From: Acanthaster planci
Taxonomy: Eukaryota > Echinodermata > Asteroidea > Valvatida > Acanthasteridae
NCBI RefSeq assembly: GCF_001949145.1
Contig: NW_019091379.1
Location: forward strand, 1,565,285-1,629,284
Direction: 5' to 3'
Length of the DNA: 64,000 bases
Shown piece after piece: positions 1 through 12,000 of this stretch. The translations under genes were made by a program, and so were the position numbers. Numbering within the stretch: the stretch's first letter is position 1; the number at the start of each line of letters is the position of its first letter. The notes beneath the pieces were generated by a model. It made no database searches, was not told the DNA's origin, and was given only the letters and a program-made list of their open reading frames with translations.

Positions 1-893
1 CCTGTTCCTTCGATCAACGTGAAGTTGTATTACTATTGACACTGGGTTTACAGGGGACCAGACAAACAGTATCGTGAGAAAGGTCTATTAAGTACAACAA
101 GCAGGGCTTCCCCTGTCTATAGACAGATTCATTAACCCCTTCATACCAGGAGCTGTCCACAGCCGCAGCTTTGTTGTAGGATTAGTGCATACCAAACATA
201 CAGTCTATTCACCATGCAGCTGCTGGTTCAATGGGGCCTGCTGCTTGACAGAGCTTTGCATACTTTGCATAGTCACAGTCAAAAGAACCCTGGCGTGAAG
301 GGGTTAAGTTCCCCCTCCTATGTGTTTTGATAAATATCAGTCGTGATTCACGTCTGAAATCTGTGCACAAAAGTCCAGCATGCATGCACGCGCATATGAT
401 GCGCACAGCTGGAACATAAAGCGTGCCATTGGAGAAGAGCCTGTGTTCAGTGCCCACGTGCTCAGTGGGTGGGGCTTCTTGGTTCGGTCATTTCCAAACA
501 TGATGTTGCCCACCTCATAAACACACACGACAGAAAAGAAGGAAACATAGATGATAAAAATCTGAGTAACACAGAGGAAGGCAGGAGACGTAATATCAAT
601 TCATTCTAGGAGAAACGGATTAGTAGTCGATGTATCACGAAAGTAAAAGTACAGAAACTGTGCATCCTGAGGGAATTTACTTTTAGACTGTCGGCATAGC
701 CAGAGGTGCTTGTGTTTGGCATGTACATGTAAAACACATAATGTGGGGGGTAGAGGGAAGCCACTTCTGCCTGCCTCATCGGCACCTCAGGGAACCCTAC
801 CTTGGAGCGCAAGGAGAGAAGAAGCATTCCCCGTGTGATGAAGAGAATAAATGCCCAAACCACACACTAACCAACCGAGGAACTGTCACAAAC
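1..893. other. HP1 downstream intron
   Basis: No coding exon can be supported on either strand. The stretch follows the donor of HP1 exon 2, so it should be intron. It contains a TTAA-bounded miniature element at 132-307. No chromoshadow exon is recognisable here. Confidence 0.6.
132..307. mobile_element. TTAA-bounded MITE, family A (piggyBac-like ends), copy 1
   Basis: 176 bp bounded by TTAA on both sides. The left end reads TTAACCCCTTCATACCAGG and the reverse complement of the right end reads TTAACCCCTTCACGCCAGG, an inverted repeat of about 19 bp with two mismatches. TTAA target duplication with C-rich ends is known for piggyBac elements. No transposase is encoded. A second copy with the same outer ends lies at 20446-20859. 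Confidence 0.7.
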
Positions 894-1845
<952 letters not shown>

Positions 1846-3680
1846 CTACAGATTAAACCAAAAACAATCCCCTGTTACTATGCTGGCAGGCATCTTGCCA
1901 CCAAAAATGACCCCCAAGAGCCACCATGGGTGCCAAACTCATAAGGGAATTTTCACTGAGCTGATTTTATGAGAAAAAAAATCTCCTCCTGACAGTTTTT
2001 GAAGAGTACAAAGTGCTGCTCTTGGGTTTGATATGTACGTATGTCTGTACACTACACTGCATTGGAAAGTTAACGCTGCAAAAAGGAATGGGAAAAAATG
2101 CGAAAGGGATTCGCCTTCGCAATTTGACCACAACTTTCCCCCCCCATGAATCTGCAATTAATCAGGGGCAAACGACGTGCAAAAACAGTGCGAAAGCGGT
2201 GCAAATTTTGTGAACACGGCGTGAAACATTTCCCAAAACACTGAGAAAAAACAGTGTGCGAAAACAGTGTGACTATTTTTTGAAAGCGGTGCCAAAGGTT
2301 CCAAAATTATGCAGAGACTTGCGAAAACGAGAAGCATGGTGCATAGAAATGTTCCACACTGACCCCTCGCGCACGACTTTTATGTAGTGAAGAGTCCATT
2401 ACTCAGGCTGCACTGCGCTTGGGGCAGGCCAGGGCCAACTCACCACATAGAGTGTGCTGTAGTAGTCTAGTAGCGATACATGCACTCGGCCGAGCCGCCC
2501 GGTCCATGCAGCGCAAGTGCGAGCACATGCTCAACACGGCGAGCCGTGCCCGCGTAGTGCAGTTGTTTTCTTGGATAACCATAAATAAACACTAGTCAAT
2601 GTCCGAGAATAAATTTAAGAAAAGTTGTCTCGATTTTGATTAATTGAACGGGAGTCCCTGAGTCATGAAGTCACAGAGCACATGAAATGTACAACAAGCT
2701 TAACTTGCTCTGCTGTAGTGACATGGGTTATTTGCCCACTTTTTATTTATTCTCTTGGTGTAGTTTGGCACACAAAATAATCAACATTGAGATACTACAT
2801 CTAGTATTTTGTTACTGAAAGGTTTCTTTCTACCGACAAATAAAAATCAACTGCTTAAATTGTTTGTGTACATGCATCTTCATGAAGCAAATCTTGTCTT
2901 TTCGCCAGTTGTTTGGCGCGACATGCTGGGTCTGTTTTCACTTGGGTTTTCTGATGACATGTCACTTTTTGCGGTCACATGGTTATTGGAAAATGTCATT
3001 GATTGGACCGTTCATGAATGGGCACGCAGTTAGCAGTTAGGATGTCACGGCGGGTGTGGATGCAGAACGTGTTTCGCAATGCGGCACGGCATGCACGAGG
3101 TGGCATGGTGGTTTTTTGATCGGCGTCACAAGAATGTCGAGATACATGTAACTGGATACAAGGCATTTATTCCGAAATTGAGGTGAACACATCTGCCAAT
3201 ACATGTAACCGTAATTCACACACAGGACATGTGGATACATGTACATATATCTGTGCATGTGCACAGATGTGGTGCACATGCAAGTCAGTTAAATCCTAGG
3301 TTGAGCGGTTATAACGCTCAATTATACAGTGTTAGGTCACCTCGAGAGCGCTATAATGGAGGATCTACTCAATTCAGCTGTCCGGTGTTCAGTGCTGGTC
3401 TCCGACCTCCACCATAGCCAGCTTTGATTTCGCATATCGCATTGTATTTTGCCCTAAACCCAGAAACATAATGCCCTGAAATTTTAATGCTGTCTTCCTC
3501 AAGTAATCAAATCTTCTGGATATTCCAGAGAATTAAAGAACTTTTGTTTCAGACTAATTTTCCTCCGCTTTCCATGTTTGAAACCCAAGAGAACAAAAAC
3601 TTCCTGAAGTCTACATGTACAATTTACATGCACAAATACTACTAACTGAAGAAAGCTTGCAAAATTATTTCCCCACTACC

Positions 3681-3782
3681 AGAGAAAATCTGTGAAAAAT
3701 TTTTTCCCATTTGTGGGAAAATCTGTGAAAATATTTTCCCACTTGTTATGAAAAGGTGTGAAAAAAGTTTCCCACTTTTGGC
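3681..3782. repeat. Tandem repeat, about 3 units of 32-36 bp
   Basis: Three diverged units each contain TGTGAAAAA/T followed by TTTCCCA and a T/G-rich spacer, for example GAAAATCTGTGAAAATATT. In one minus-strand frame this gives a peptide repeat (units like KWENIFTDFPTN), but that frame has no gene context. Confidence 0.7.
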
Positions 3783-4705
3783 ACGCTTTTACAATTTGTG
3801 AAATGAAAAGGAATTCCCTGGAAAGAGAAAAGAATTTTCCCATTTTGGAGTTAACTTTCAATCGCAATGTACTGTCCTAGTAACTGAAATAGAACTCTTT
3901 GCTAAGATTCTTTCCTAATCATGGAACTGCCAGAAGTCCTCCTGACAAGCCTTATTTCAATTTTCTTTGTCTTTTACATGGGAATGTTGCATACACAACA
4001 CTGAAGCCAGACTTGTCACAAGAACCTGTGACCACAACAATGATTGGCTTTTGAGTTAATTGAGCTTGATTGCTACAGGTGGCCCAGTAAACACCATGTA
4101 ATCTAAGGAGACGCTGTCACATCTGTGGCAACACAGACTTGTACATGTAAATGTTCTTAAAACTTGTAATGTGCAAGCACGTTGGCACTTCCAATCACAA
4201 TGTCAGCCGCGGAGGCATTTATTGGACGTCTACCACCTGCCCACAAAAAGTGCTTTTACGCATACGTGGACTGTATGTGTGATAGTTTGAAATACGGTAC
4301 ATGAGCCTGGACTGCTGCCACAAGAGAAATTTTGCAATATTCTCCACATGCCCCCCTTGTTGAAACAGTTGTGGGAAAAACTTCTTTTATCCCATAATGT
4401 GTTTGGAAGACAAACTGTGCACTTGTACTTACCCATTTAGATATTGATTGAAATTTTTTTTTGAGGGAGAGAGGGGTACAGTGGTGTTTATAAATATGTA
4501 CGTGCACACCTAGCCATTAACTCATGTGTACTTGCACACATGCACGTTTTGCTACACTGAATCACATACAACTTGTATAACAAGTGTTTTGTATTTGCAC
4601 ACTTAATATATGAACAAATTATACAAATATGTCAAGTACTGGTATAAACAGTAATGTAGAAAACATAAACCACATTATAAGTCCGATATTGTACATGTAC
4701 GTGAA

Positions 4706-4854
4706 CAGAGTAGCGAAGTGAATACGTCGAGTGCACAATTAGTGTGTCAAAGGCATTAGCGCGAGAACCAGCGCGTGAACCAACACACGTGCGTACTCCA
4801 TTCGTTTGCACTGCACTTTCTGGTTCACAGTGAAGTCACACTTCGGTACTCTAT
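4706..4854. mobile_element. MITE-like element, family D, copy 1 (inverted relative to copy 2)
   Basis: The ends are inverted repeats: ACAGAGTAGCGAAGTG at the left, and TATAGAGTACCGAAGTGTG as reverse complement of the right. The interior, read on the minus strand, matches 11608-11740 over GTGAACCAGAAA and TGCAGTGCAAACGAATGGAG. No coding capacity. Confidence 0.65.
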
Positions 4855-6477
4855 ACACAAACGGCGATGACAAATTTGACAGGTGAAAATTGTGACCCTG
4901 GTCTCCAGTGCAGGGATGGCCTCATCCTTACAGTTACACATATTGTATATGTGTACACATGCATGTACATGCTTGTAGGCACCTGTACATGTACGTACAT
5001 GTACTATACATACAACGTATATTGGTAAGAAGTCTATGTCTATTGGTACTGTGTGATTCAACACAGTGCAATTCAATGAATTTTTAAAACAATTCCATTC
5101 AAGTATTCTGTAAATGATTAGCCTACACGTACTTGCATACCACATGTAGATCAACAATAAAATGATTATTTTGCCTACATTACATGTTTGGGAATAATTG
5201 TACCATTTGAGACTAGTGATCCAGTACAGGTTCCTAATAACGTGTATGCGACGCTACAGAACAGCAAACAGCACACAGGCTTATTCTTGGGAATACTTTC
5301 CTTGACAAAATATTGTGTAGTTACGAATTGCAAAACTGTTAAATTACATTTGACTGAGGACGGTTTATCAGTCTGGCACCCCAAGAGCAGAAAGGCGTGC
5401 AGATTAAAATCAGATCAACCTTACTCACTCTTCAGCCAGACAAATTCTACCAATTTCTCAGGAAGGAAAGACATGACGTTCAGCACATGCACGCGTGTCA
5501 CAAAGGTTGAGCTCTCAACAGACCTTTGACAGGACGTTACTCATTGTTTACATGTGCACATTCCCGTGGCAGCGAGGTGGAACATGATCGATCAACTTGA
5601 TCAAAAGATTTGTCACCAAAAACACTTGTTGCGCATGTTCACCTGTTGGTACAAATTAATGGTCCAATATTGTCTACCATGTCCAAATGACATGTATGTA
5701 CAGGTATGTGTACATGTATGTATTAACGTTCAGACGTATTTGAACTCTGCTCATAACAACACAAAACCAGCGCACTTACAATTGAAAATGTCAGTTTACA
5801 AATTACTGGTAACTGGATTAATTTTTGACTTTACTATCACTGAGATGAGAGAATTGTGTACACATCGCCGCTCACACGATACCGATAGTGCTCCGTTGTA
5901 TTCGAAACCAATACACGCAGTGCATACATGCAGAACAGGCACACAGCACCTCGGGTTGAATCATGGGTAGCCTTTTGTCAAGGCATGTAGGGCACCGGTG
6001 CACCATGCTCGGCTCATGACTCACATAGGGTCTCTTCATCGTGCCAACGGCAGAGGCGTGCGTTGAGTGTCCAGATGGCTACGCACGCCTTGAATAATGG
6101 CTAAATCACGGGCTACCTTCAGACTGGCCACACTGCAACTCTTGGTACCAAATGTGGTGTAGTTCCCTGGCTCTTTTCATGGCAGACAACAGAAATGATA
6201 AACATGTACACTGACCTACTGACTGCAGGCCTGGAATTTCCCGACGGCCATGAAGGCCATGGCCATCGGTGTCCTCCCATTTGGCCGTGATGCCTCCAAA
6301 AAGTGGTGTTTCACCGCCAAGATGGCAGTGCCCTTTTTTCTCTTGACCGTGGTGCCTTACACGTGCATATCAACTGCCCCTCTTCAGCGAGGTACACGGA
6401 AAGTGACATACACATCGTTTCATGACCGCTCACATTTGACTGGAACACCGCGCCGTGCCCAGCGCATACACGGATGC

Positions 6478-7084
6478 ACAACTCGACTGCTTGCCAACTC
6501 GGCTTTGGATAACTTGACTGTTGAGACAACTGGACCAGTGAGACAACTTGACCTTTTTCCAAATCAGCTGCTCAGACAACTGGACATTCACACAGAGAAA
6601 ACTCGACCGTATGAGATGTCTACGTGTTTAACATTCAAATACGTGGCAAGATCAGCGCAGGTGCAAGGTATTTGAACCCATTCAAAGCATTTGGTATTGT
6701 GTGCGTTGCATGACGCTGCAACTTAACTTGGACACAGAATGGGACGGCAAAGCTTTCACAGGGCTGACGGACATGTGCGGCATCCTGCTCTCTCTTGCAC
6801 TACCCCACTCAGTCCTACATCTGCCCATTTGCGGACGCCATTTCATGACAACGCACAAAGTTTCAAAAGAGTGTAGGCCTACATGTAGTAAGAAGCCAGT
6901 CACAGTACCGCTGCTATTAAATTGTTTGAATTTGACATATTTCACACGTCTCAACAGACCACTTGGCTGAGCACACAACCTGTCTCAACGGACCACTCGT
7001 CTCAACAGCTGACTTGTCTCTCCTTTTGATGCACAGAGGGTTGAGTTGTCTCAATGGTCGAGTCGGCAAACAGTCGACTTGTCC
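6478..7084. mobile_element. Foldback element with long inverted ends
   Basis: About 607 bp. The left end ACAACTCGACTGCTTGCCAA is matched by the reverse complement of the right end, ACAAGTCGACTGTTTGCCGA. Inside both arms the motif TTGAGACAACT / TTGAGACGAGT recurs several times, so the arms are built of short repeated modules. No transposase frame; open frames over it are shadows. Confidence 0.65.
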
Positions 7085-7587
7085 AGACCCAGCGTACACT
7101 GTTTCATGCATGTAAGAATACATGTAGTTAGGCAAAAGTCAGTTCATAAATGTGAGTGACATGCCATTCAAATCAACAGGAAAAACACATTTCCCAGTTC
7201 TGAAGTATTCTCAGACATGCTTTCCACGAAGGCTCCCAAAACCTATGGGTCAGCTGACACAGTATAGCCAACTACAAGTACAACCATGACACCTCATCAA
7301 CAGCTTTTAACGACTTTCTGCTTGAATGACTTCACAGATTCTACAAGGTGGACTTTTATTTGCTTGCGCCACAGCAGGCAAGTTGCATAAAATCTGAACA
7401 CAAAGTGCACAATGTGTTTTGAAAAATTTCAACCGTTTACTTCTAGGATTACAAGTAAGAGTCTGCATTGGGACAGAATGGGTGTGAATAAGACTGTATC
7501 AGAACAATTTTTCCCAGTATCAATTCTTCACAAAAAGTTAATCGAGTGACATTGCGTAAAGTTCATAGAAAATACTTGAATAACTTA

Positions 7588-7817
7588 TATACTACACAAA
7601 AAAGGGACCACTTTTTTATTAACTTGTAATTTTTTTGCAGGCAATGAGTGGGGTCTAGTTCTTTCACTTTTTATTTGTCTAGATGGTGTTCTCATTGGAA
7701 TAAAAAAATAAAAAAATGTTTCAAAACATCAAATGCACATTTTTAGCAGTAAAATATCTCATTGAAAAAAGTATACAAAAAATAAAAAGTGGCCCTTAAC
7801 TTTTTTTGAGTAGTGTA
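7588..7817. mobile_element. Tc1/mariner-like MITE
   Basis: 230 bp with TA at both outer ends. Left end TATACTACACAAAAAAGGG; reverse complement of right end TACACTACTCAAAAAAAG then TTAAGGGCCAC. Both arms continue into CCACTTTTT(T)ATT. Ends of the form CACTACTCAAAAA with a TA target fit the Tc1/mariner superfamily by general knowledge. The AT-rich interior encodes nothing. Confidence 0.65.
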
Positions 7818-8817
7818 TGAATGGAAAACATGGGAGAAAAATTTAATAATAGCATGTGGATTTTTGACCCAATAAGGCAACATTCTTTCTTTCAGGGGCC
7901 TGGCTCTGTCTTCAAATAAAAGGACTTCTCCACATCAGGGACAGTCTCTGAGTTGTACATGTAATGTGCACCTCTAATAACTGGGCTGCATTCAAACGCC
8001 CAGAGCATTATGAACCCATACAAAGTTGTATGGTTACACGTCACACTTGAGTTTTCTGTGTGACTTGCAATTCAGTAACCAGGCCTCAGCCTTCAAGCAA
8101 CAATGTGTACATCATGTACTGATTTTTTTTTCTGGTTATCATGCATGACAAAGTTAATCCAGAAGTTAACCAGAACTGTCACTCTCACTACAAACAAGTA
8201 AACTATATTATGTAACAACGGTTGCAACGTTGAACAATAAACATCATAGTAGTACTCAGTACTGTTGTCACATGGCATTGGCATTTCAACGTCAACTTCA
8301 AGCCACAATGAAATTAGCCTAGGGCCCCCATCAATGACCAATGTCAATCAGCTAGCATGCATAGTCAGGTTGCCTTTTAACTGTAACTGCCTTTCTCCCC
8401 TTTAAGTCTTTGTGAATATGGAAATCAATTTGCGCTATGACCGCAGAGCTTTATCAATGTTTGCTCTTTACGCTCCTCGACTCGAGTCTAAGTTAATAAC
8501 AAAATGGCGACCACCACCACGCCATTTCAAATCAACCACTGTGCGAGCACATGTTCAAAACAAAGTCAAAACTTTCCCTTCAAAAACCCAATCTGACAAG
8601 CAGATATCGACAGATATTCCAAAACATCCCGGAATAAAATTCGTCCCGAGCAGCCCCAAGTTAAGTGTGAAATTATCCTCCCCGAATAGATAATTCACTT
8701 ACACAGTTCCACACGACTCTGCCTTCTGAGCACGAAATTGGCAAGGCGGGAAAAAATGATACGTACATGTACGTACGTACGTACAGTACATCAGAAAAAA
8801 AGTGAAGTAATCACTGT

Positions 8818-8833
8818 CTAGCGCCCTCTTTCG
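8818..8833. promoter_or_regulatory. CTCF-like motif upstream of NOG1
   Basis: CTAGCGCCCTCTTTCG contains the CGCCCTCT core of the CTCF consensus in reverse orientation, about 200 bp upstream of the NOG1 start codon. The match is partial and based on eye only. A similar motif lies upstream of LMLN at 55689-55706. Confidence 0.3.
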
Positions 8834-9023
8834 TCTGATAATGAGACTCAAGGTCAATTCGCGGTCGCGTACATTGTGCAACTCACGTGTGCTCGGACGG
8901 CCAGGATCTTGTGTATCCAACGTAGCACTTGCGCACTTTAGTACATGTACATGTACCCGTACATACTGTATGTGTCTGTAACTATCGGTACCCCCTTGCT
9001 ACACATACAAGAATCTTGGCAAG

Positions 9024-9071
9024 ATGTCGATGTATAATTTCAAGAAGATAACTGTCGTACCAACAGCAAAG
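9024..9071 (+). CDS. GTPBP4: NOG1 exon 1 (start codon)
   Basis: Encodes [16 protein letters not shown], the conserved N-terminus. The first ATG (9024) was chosen; a second Met two codons on is possible. Donor AAG|GTGAAT, phase 0. Too short to appear as a long open frame. Confidence 0.9.
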
Positions 9072-12000
9072 GTGAATATTCACTTTCATTGAACTCGGTC
9101 AGTGTCAAAGTAGTACAGCGCGCGCTCCAACTATCATGACTATCGAGTAGCCTAAGCTAAGCGCGTCTTTCCCAACTAAGCTGTATAGTGCAAGTGTAAC
9201 GTTAGTTGGACATATTGGGACAGTCCCCATACTCTTTAAGTCTTTTGCTGCATGCAGTTGGGCTGGCCCAACTATTGATCAATTTCTGTAGAAAATTTCT
9301 TAACCTTATCCGAGTTTATACATCTCACACTTGGGAGTAACTCAGCCCAGGTTGGATGTTTTCTTCATTTCATACGTCGTACGGTCATTTAACATGTTTA
9401 AATTGCCCACTTAAGAGTTTAGCCATAGAGGAAGGAGACTCAAGGAGTTACAACTCTTTCACTTCAAAGCATTCGATGAGCATTGCCGCCGGTCAGACAT
9501 ACAATAGTAAACATTCCAAAAATACCTGATTACTGCCTGCAGCTTTGGCCTTAGCCAGACTAGAGGGCCCAGTAATATTCTAGCAATATTTTGTGTGTTT
9601 TGTTTGCAATTACTGTAACTACATGTAAAACTTATCGCCATGGCAAGGAAATAGAGAGCGGAAGATCCACTTTTGCAAACGTTAATAAACTTTTTACTTT
9701 GATACACTCTTCCATTATTCATGCAATGTTTGTAATTTTATTTTGTCTTTCCTAAACATCAGTTTTCAAAGTCCTTGTACAAATTTGGCTAAGACTGGCC
9801 AACAACATGTTGACCACCACTGGACAGTTAAGTTCACAACGAACAAAATGTGCTATTTCATCACAAGGAGTGCTCAAGAGATCTTTTTGTAAAAAAGACG
9901 TAACAAAAATGATCCAAATAAAACACAATATCTTATAGACAACTTGGCTATTCATTCCCAAAATAACTCCAGAAGAAAGCAAAGGGCAATGACTGTGCAT
10001 GAACACTAAGGGCACTCAGCCTAATACAAGGAACTGCACAAGCATTAAATTTAATATTTTCTGATCATACTAAGCACCATTGATGGCATGAATATTCAAC
10101 TTCCTATATTGCAGTGCACAACATTTTAAGGATGCAGATTACCAGTGAAAAATTGCAGCAATGATCATAGGGTACAAAAGGGGCCATATGATGCAAGATA
10201 TGGGGTGGAGAGAACCCCCGCCTTTGTGTTGGTCATTGTTTGATCGGAATCTCAAGAATTCTATACAGACTTCTAGGGGGATGTGTTAGGTAACAATAGT
10301 CTATAGAGTGTGTATAGGGATTGGACATGTGGGGGGGTACCCATTAGCCCCATATCGTGCACGATATCTGCCAGAAAGCGGTAATTGGCCAGATGTTACA
10401 GCCTGGGCAGTTCAAACTCCTTCTGTGTCCTTCCTCGATGGTTTAACATGGTAAAATATCGGTGTACACAACGTTTTACATCTTTACAAGTATACATGTA
10501 CATGTATTTTCTTGAGATTAGAAACGTTAATCATTATAGTGTAACTAAAACCACAAAATTCATGTCCTTAATAAAGTGATATTTAATCAAGTCATTGCTC
10601 TGTGGAGTTGGATCACAAACAAAACATAGAGCAAGGTAAAATACCAGCAGTTTTACCTAGATGTACGAGTTCATAAAAACATGCAAAAGATGTACCTGTT
10701 GTTCATGGCATGTCGTTAGTCATTTGACGCATGTTTAAGTACTCTGTTAATTATTCTTGTGAAGTCTAGTTTTGTCAAAACTTGGAGTTTGGTTTGAAAC
10801 CTGGTATGCACTTCATCCTTGGTACGTATGTACATGTATATGTCTCTGAAGGAAGTGTCTTCTCTAAAGGTACATGTACTGGCAGGTGTTATTCTGTTTG
10901 CATTTCACCAAGGCTAAGACATGGTGGTTTGGGAACTTAATCAAATTACTTCATCTAAATTTCTTGATTTAAATCCAAATTGGTTTAATTTTGTCACAAA
11001 ACAAATAAATAAAAGAAAACTATTACACATGCAGCTCATTTGCTTGCTTTTGAATAGACAGTTGAGCCAACTTGTCTCACATTTTTATACAAATTAAAAA
11101 AATCCAATTTAAATCCCAAAAATCTGATTTTTCTCAACATTTACGTATGGTACGGCATATCATAGTAAGCCGCACGCACGAAATACTAAATGTACAAAGA
11201 ATTTTCTTACTATGTCCTAAATGCATATATATGACCGTCTACCTGCAGGGCCTGCCTACATGTACATGTACAACACCTGTAAATAATGGTAGAGTGTAAG
11301 CTTCTAATGTTAGGCCTACTTCATGCAGTTACCACAGTGACCATTAGGATTGCAGTCAGTCCATTATTCTGTAGAAGACTTCCTCAGGGGTGATACGGGT
11401 ACCTTGGTTCTAATAAGAAGGACACTGTAGGTCTGTGTTTGTATGCATGATGTACATGTATCATTTAGATGTACATGTAGAGTACGTCACATGTATTCAG
11501 TACTTGCGTTTGCACAACAAGCGCATTTCCAGTTCTCCCCCCCCCCAGGCTTGACAGGACTGTTGACAGTGACCTTTACTGCTCTTATGTTACTTTGACC
11601 TTGGCAGTATAGAGTAGCAAAGTGCGACATCAGTGTGAACCAGAAAATGCAGTGCAAACGAATGGAGTCACAGTGCGTGTTAGTCAACGCTCTGATCCCT
11701 GCACACATTGTGTGCATGATGTGTTCACTCTGGTACTCAATGGGCCCCCTTCAAGTTCTAGAACAATGATTCATGTATTTCTGGGAGGGTTTACCCAACT
11801 AATGTGACCAACCAGTCATATCAAAGGGGGATTTACGTGTAAACTGAAGAAACGTAGGTACCGGTATCAGACAAGCATGATAAACTGTCTTGACTGCTTT
11901 GTGTACATGTATGCACATATATGGATATGTCTTTGCACAGGTAATTTCGCTAAAATGCAGCTCTCTGACCATTTTTTTCTACATTTTTGTTACCAGCGTA

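Noticed and set aside
5188..5970. Two overlapping plus-strand frames of 113 and 138 codons
   Set aside because: Composition and lack of splice context look like chance; one runs through ACATGTA-type repeats.
8412..8693. 93-codon plus-strand frame upstream of NOG1, with an internal AAAATGGCGACC start-like site
   Set aside because: No recognisable domain or splice partner. The AAAATGGCGACC could be a YY1-type promoter element, but one match is not evidence of a gene.
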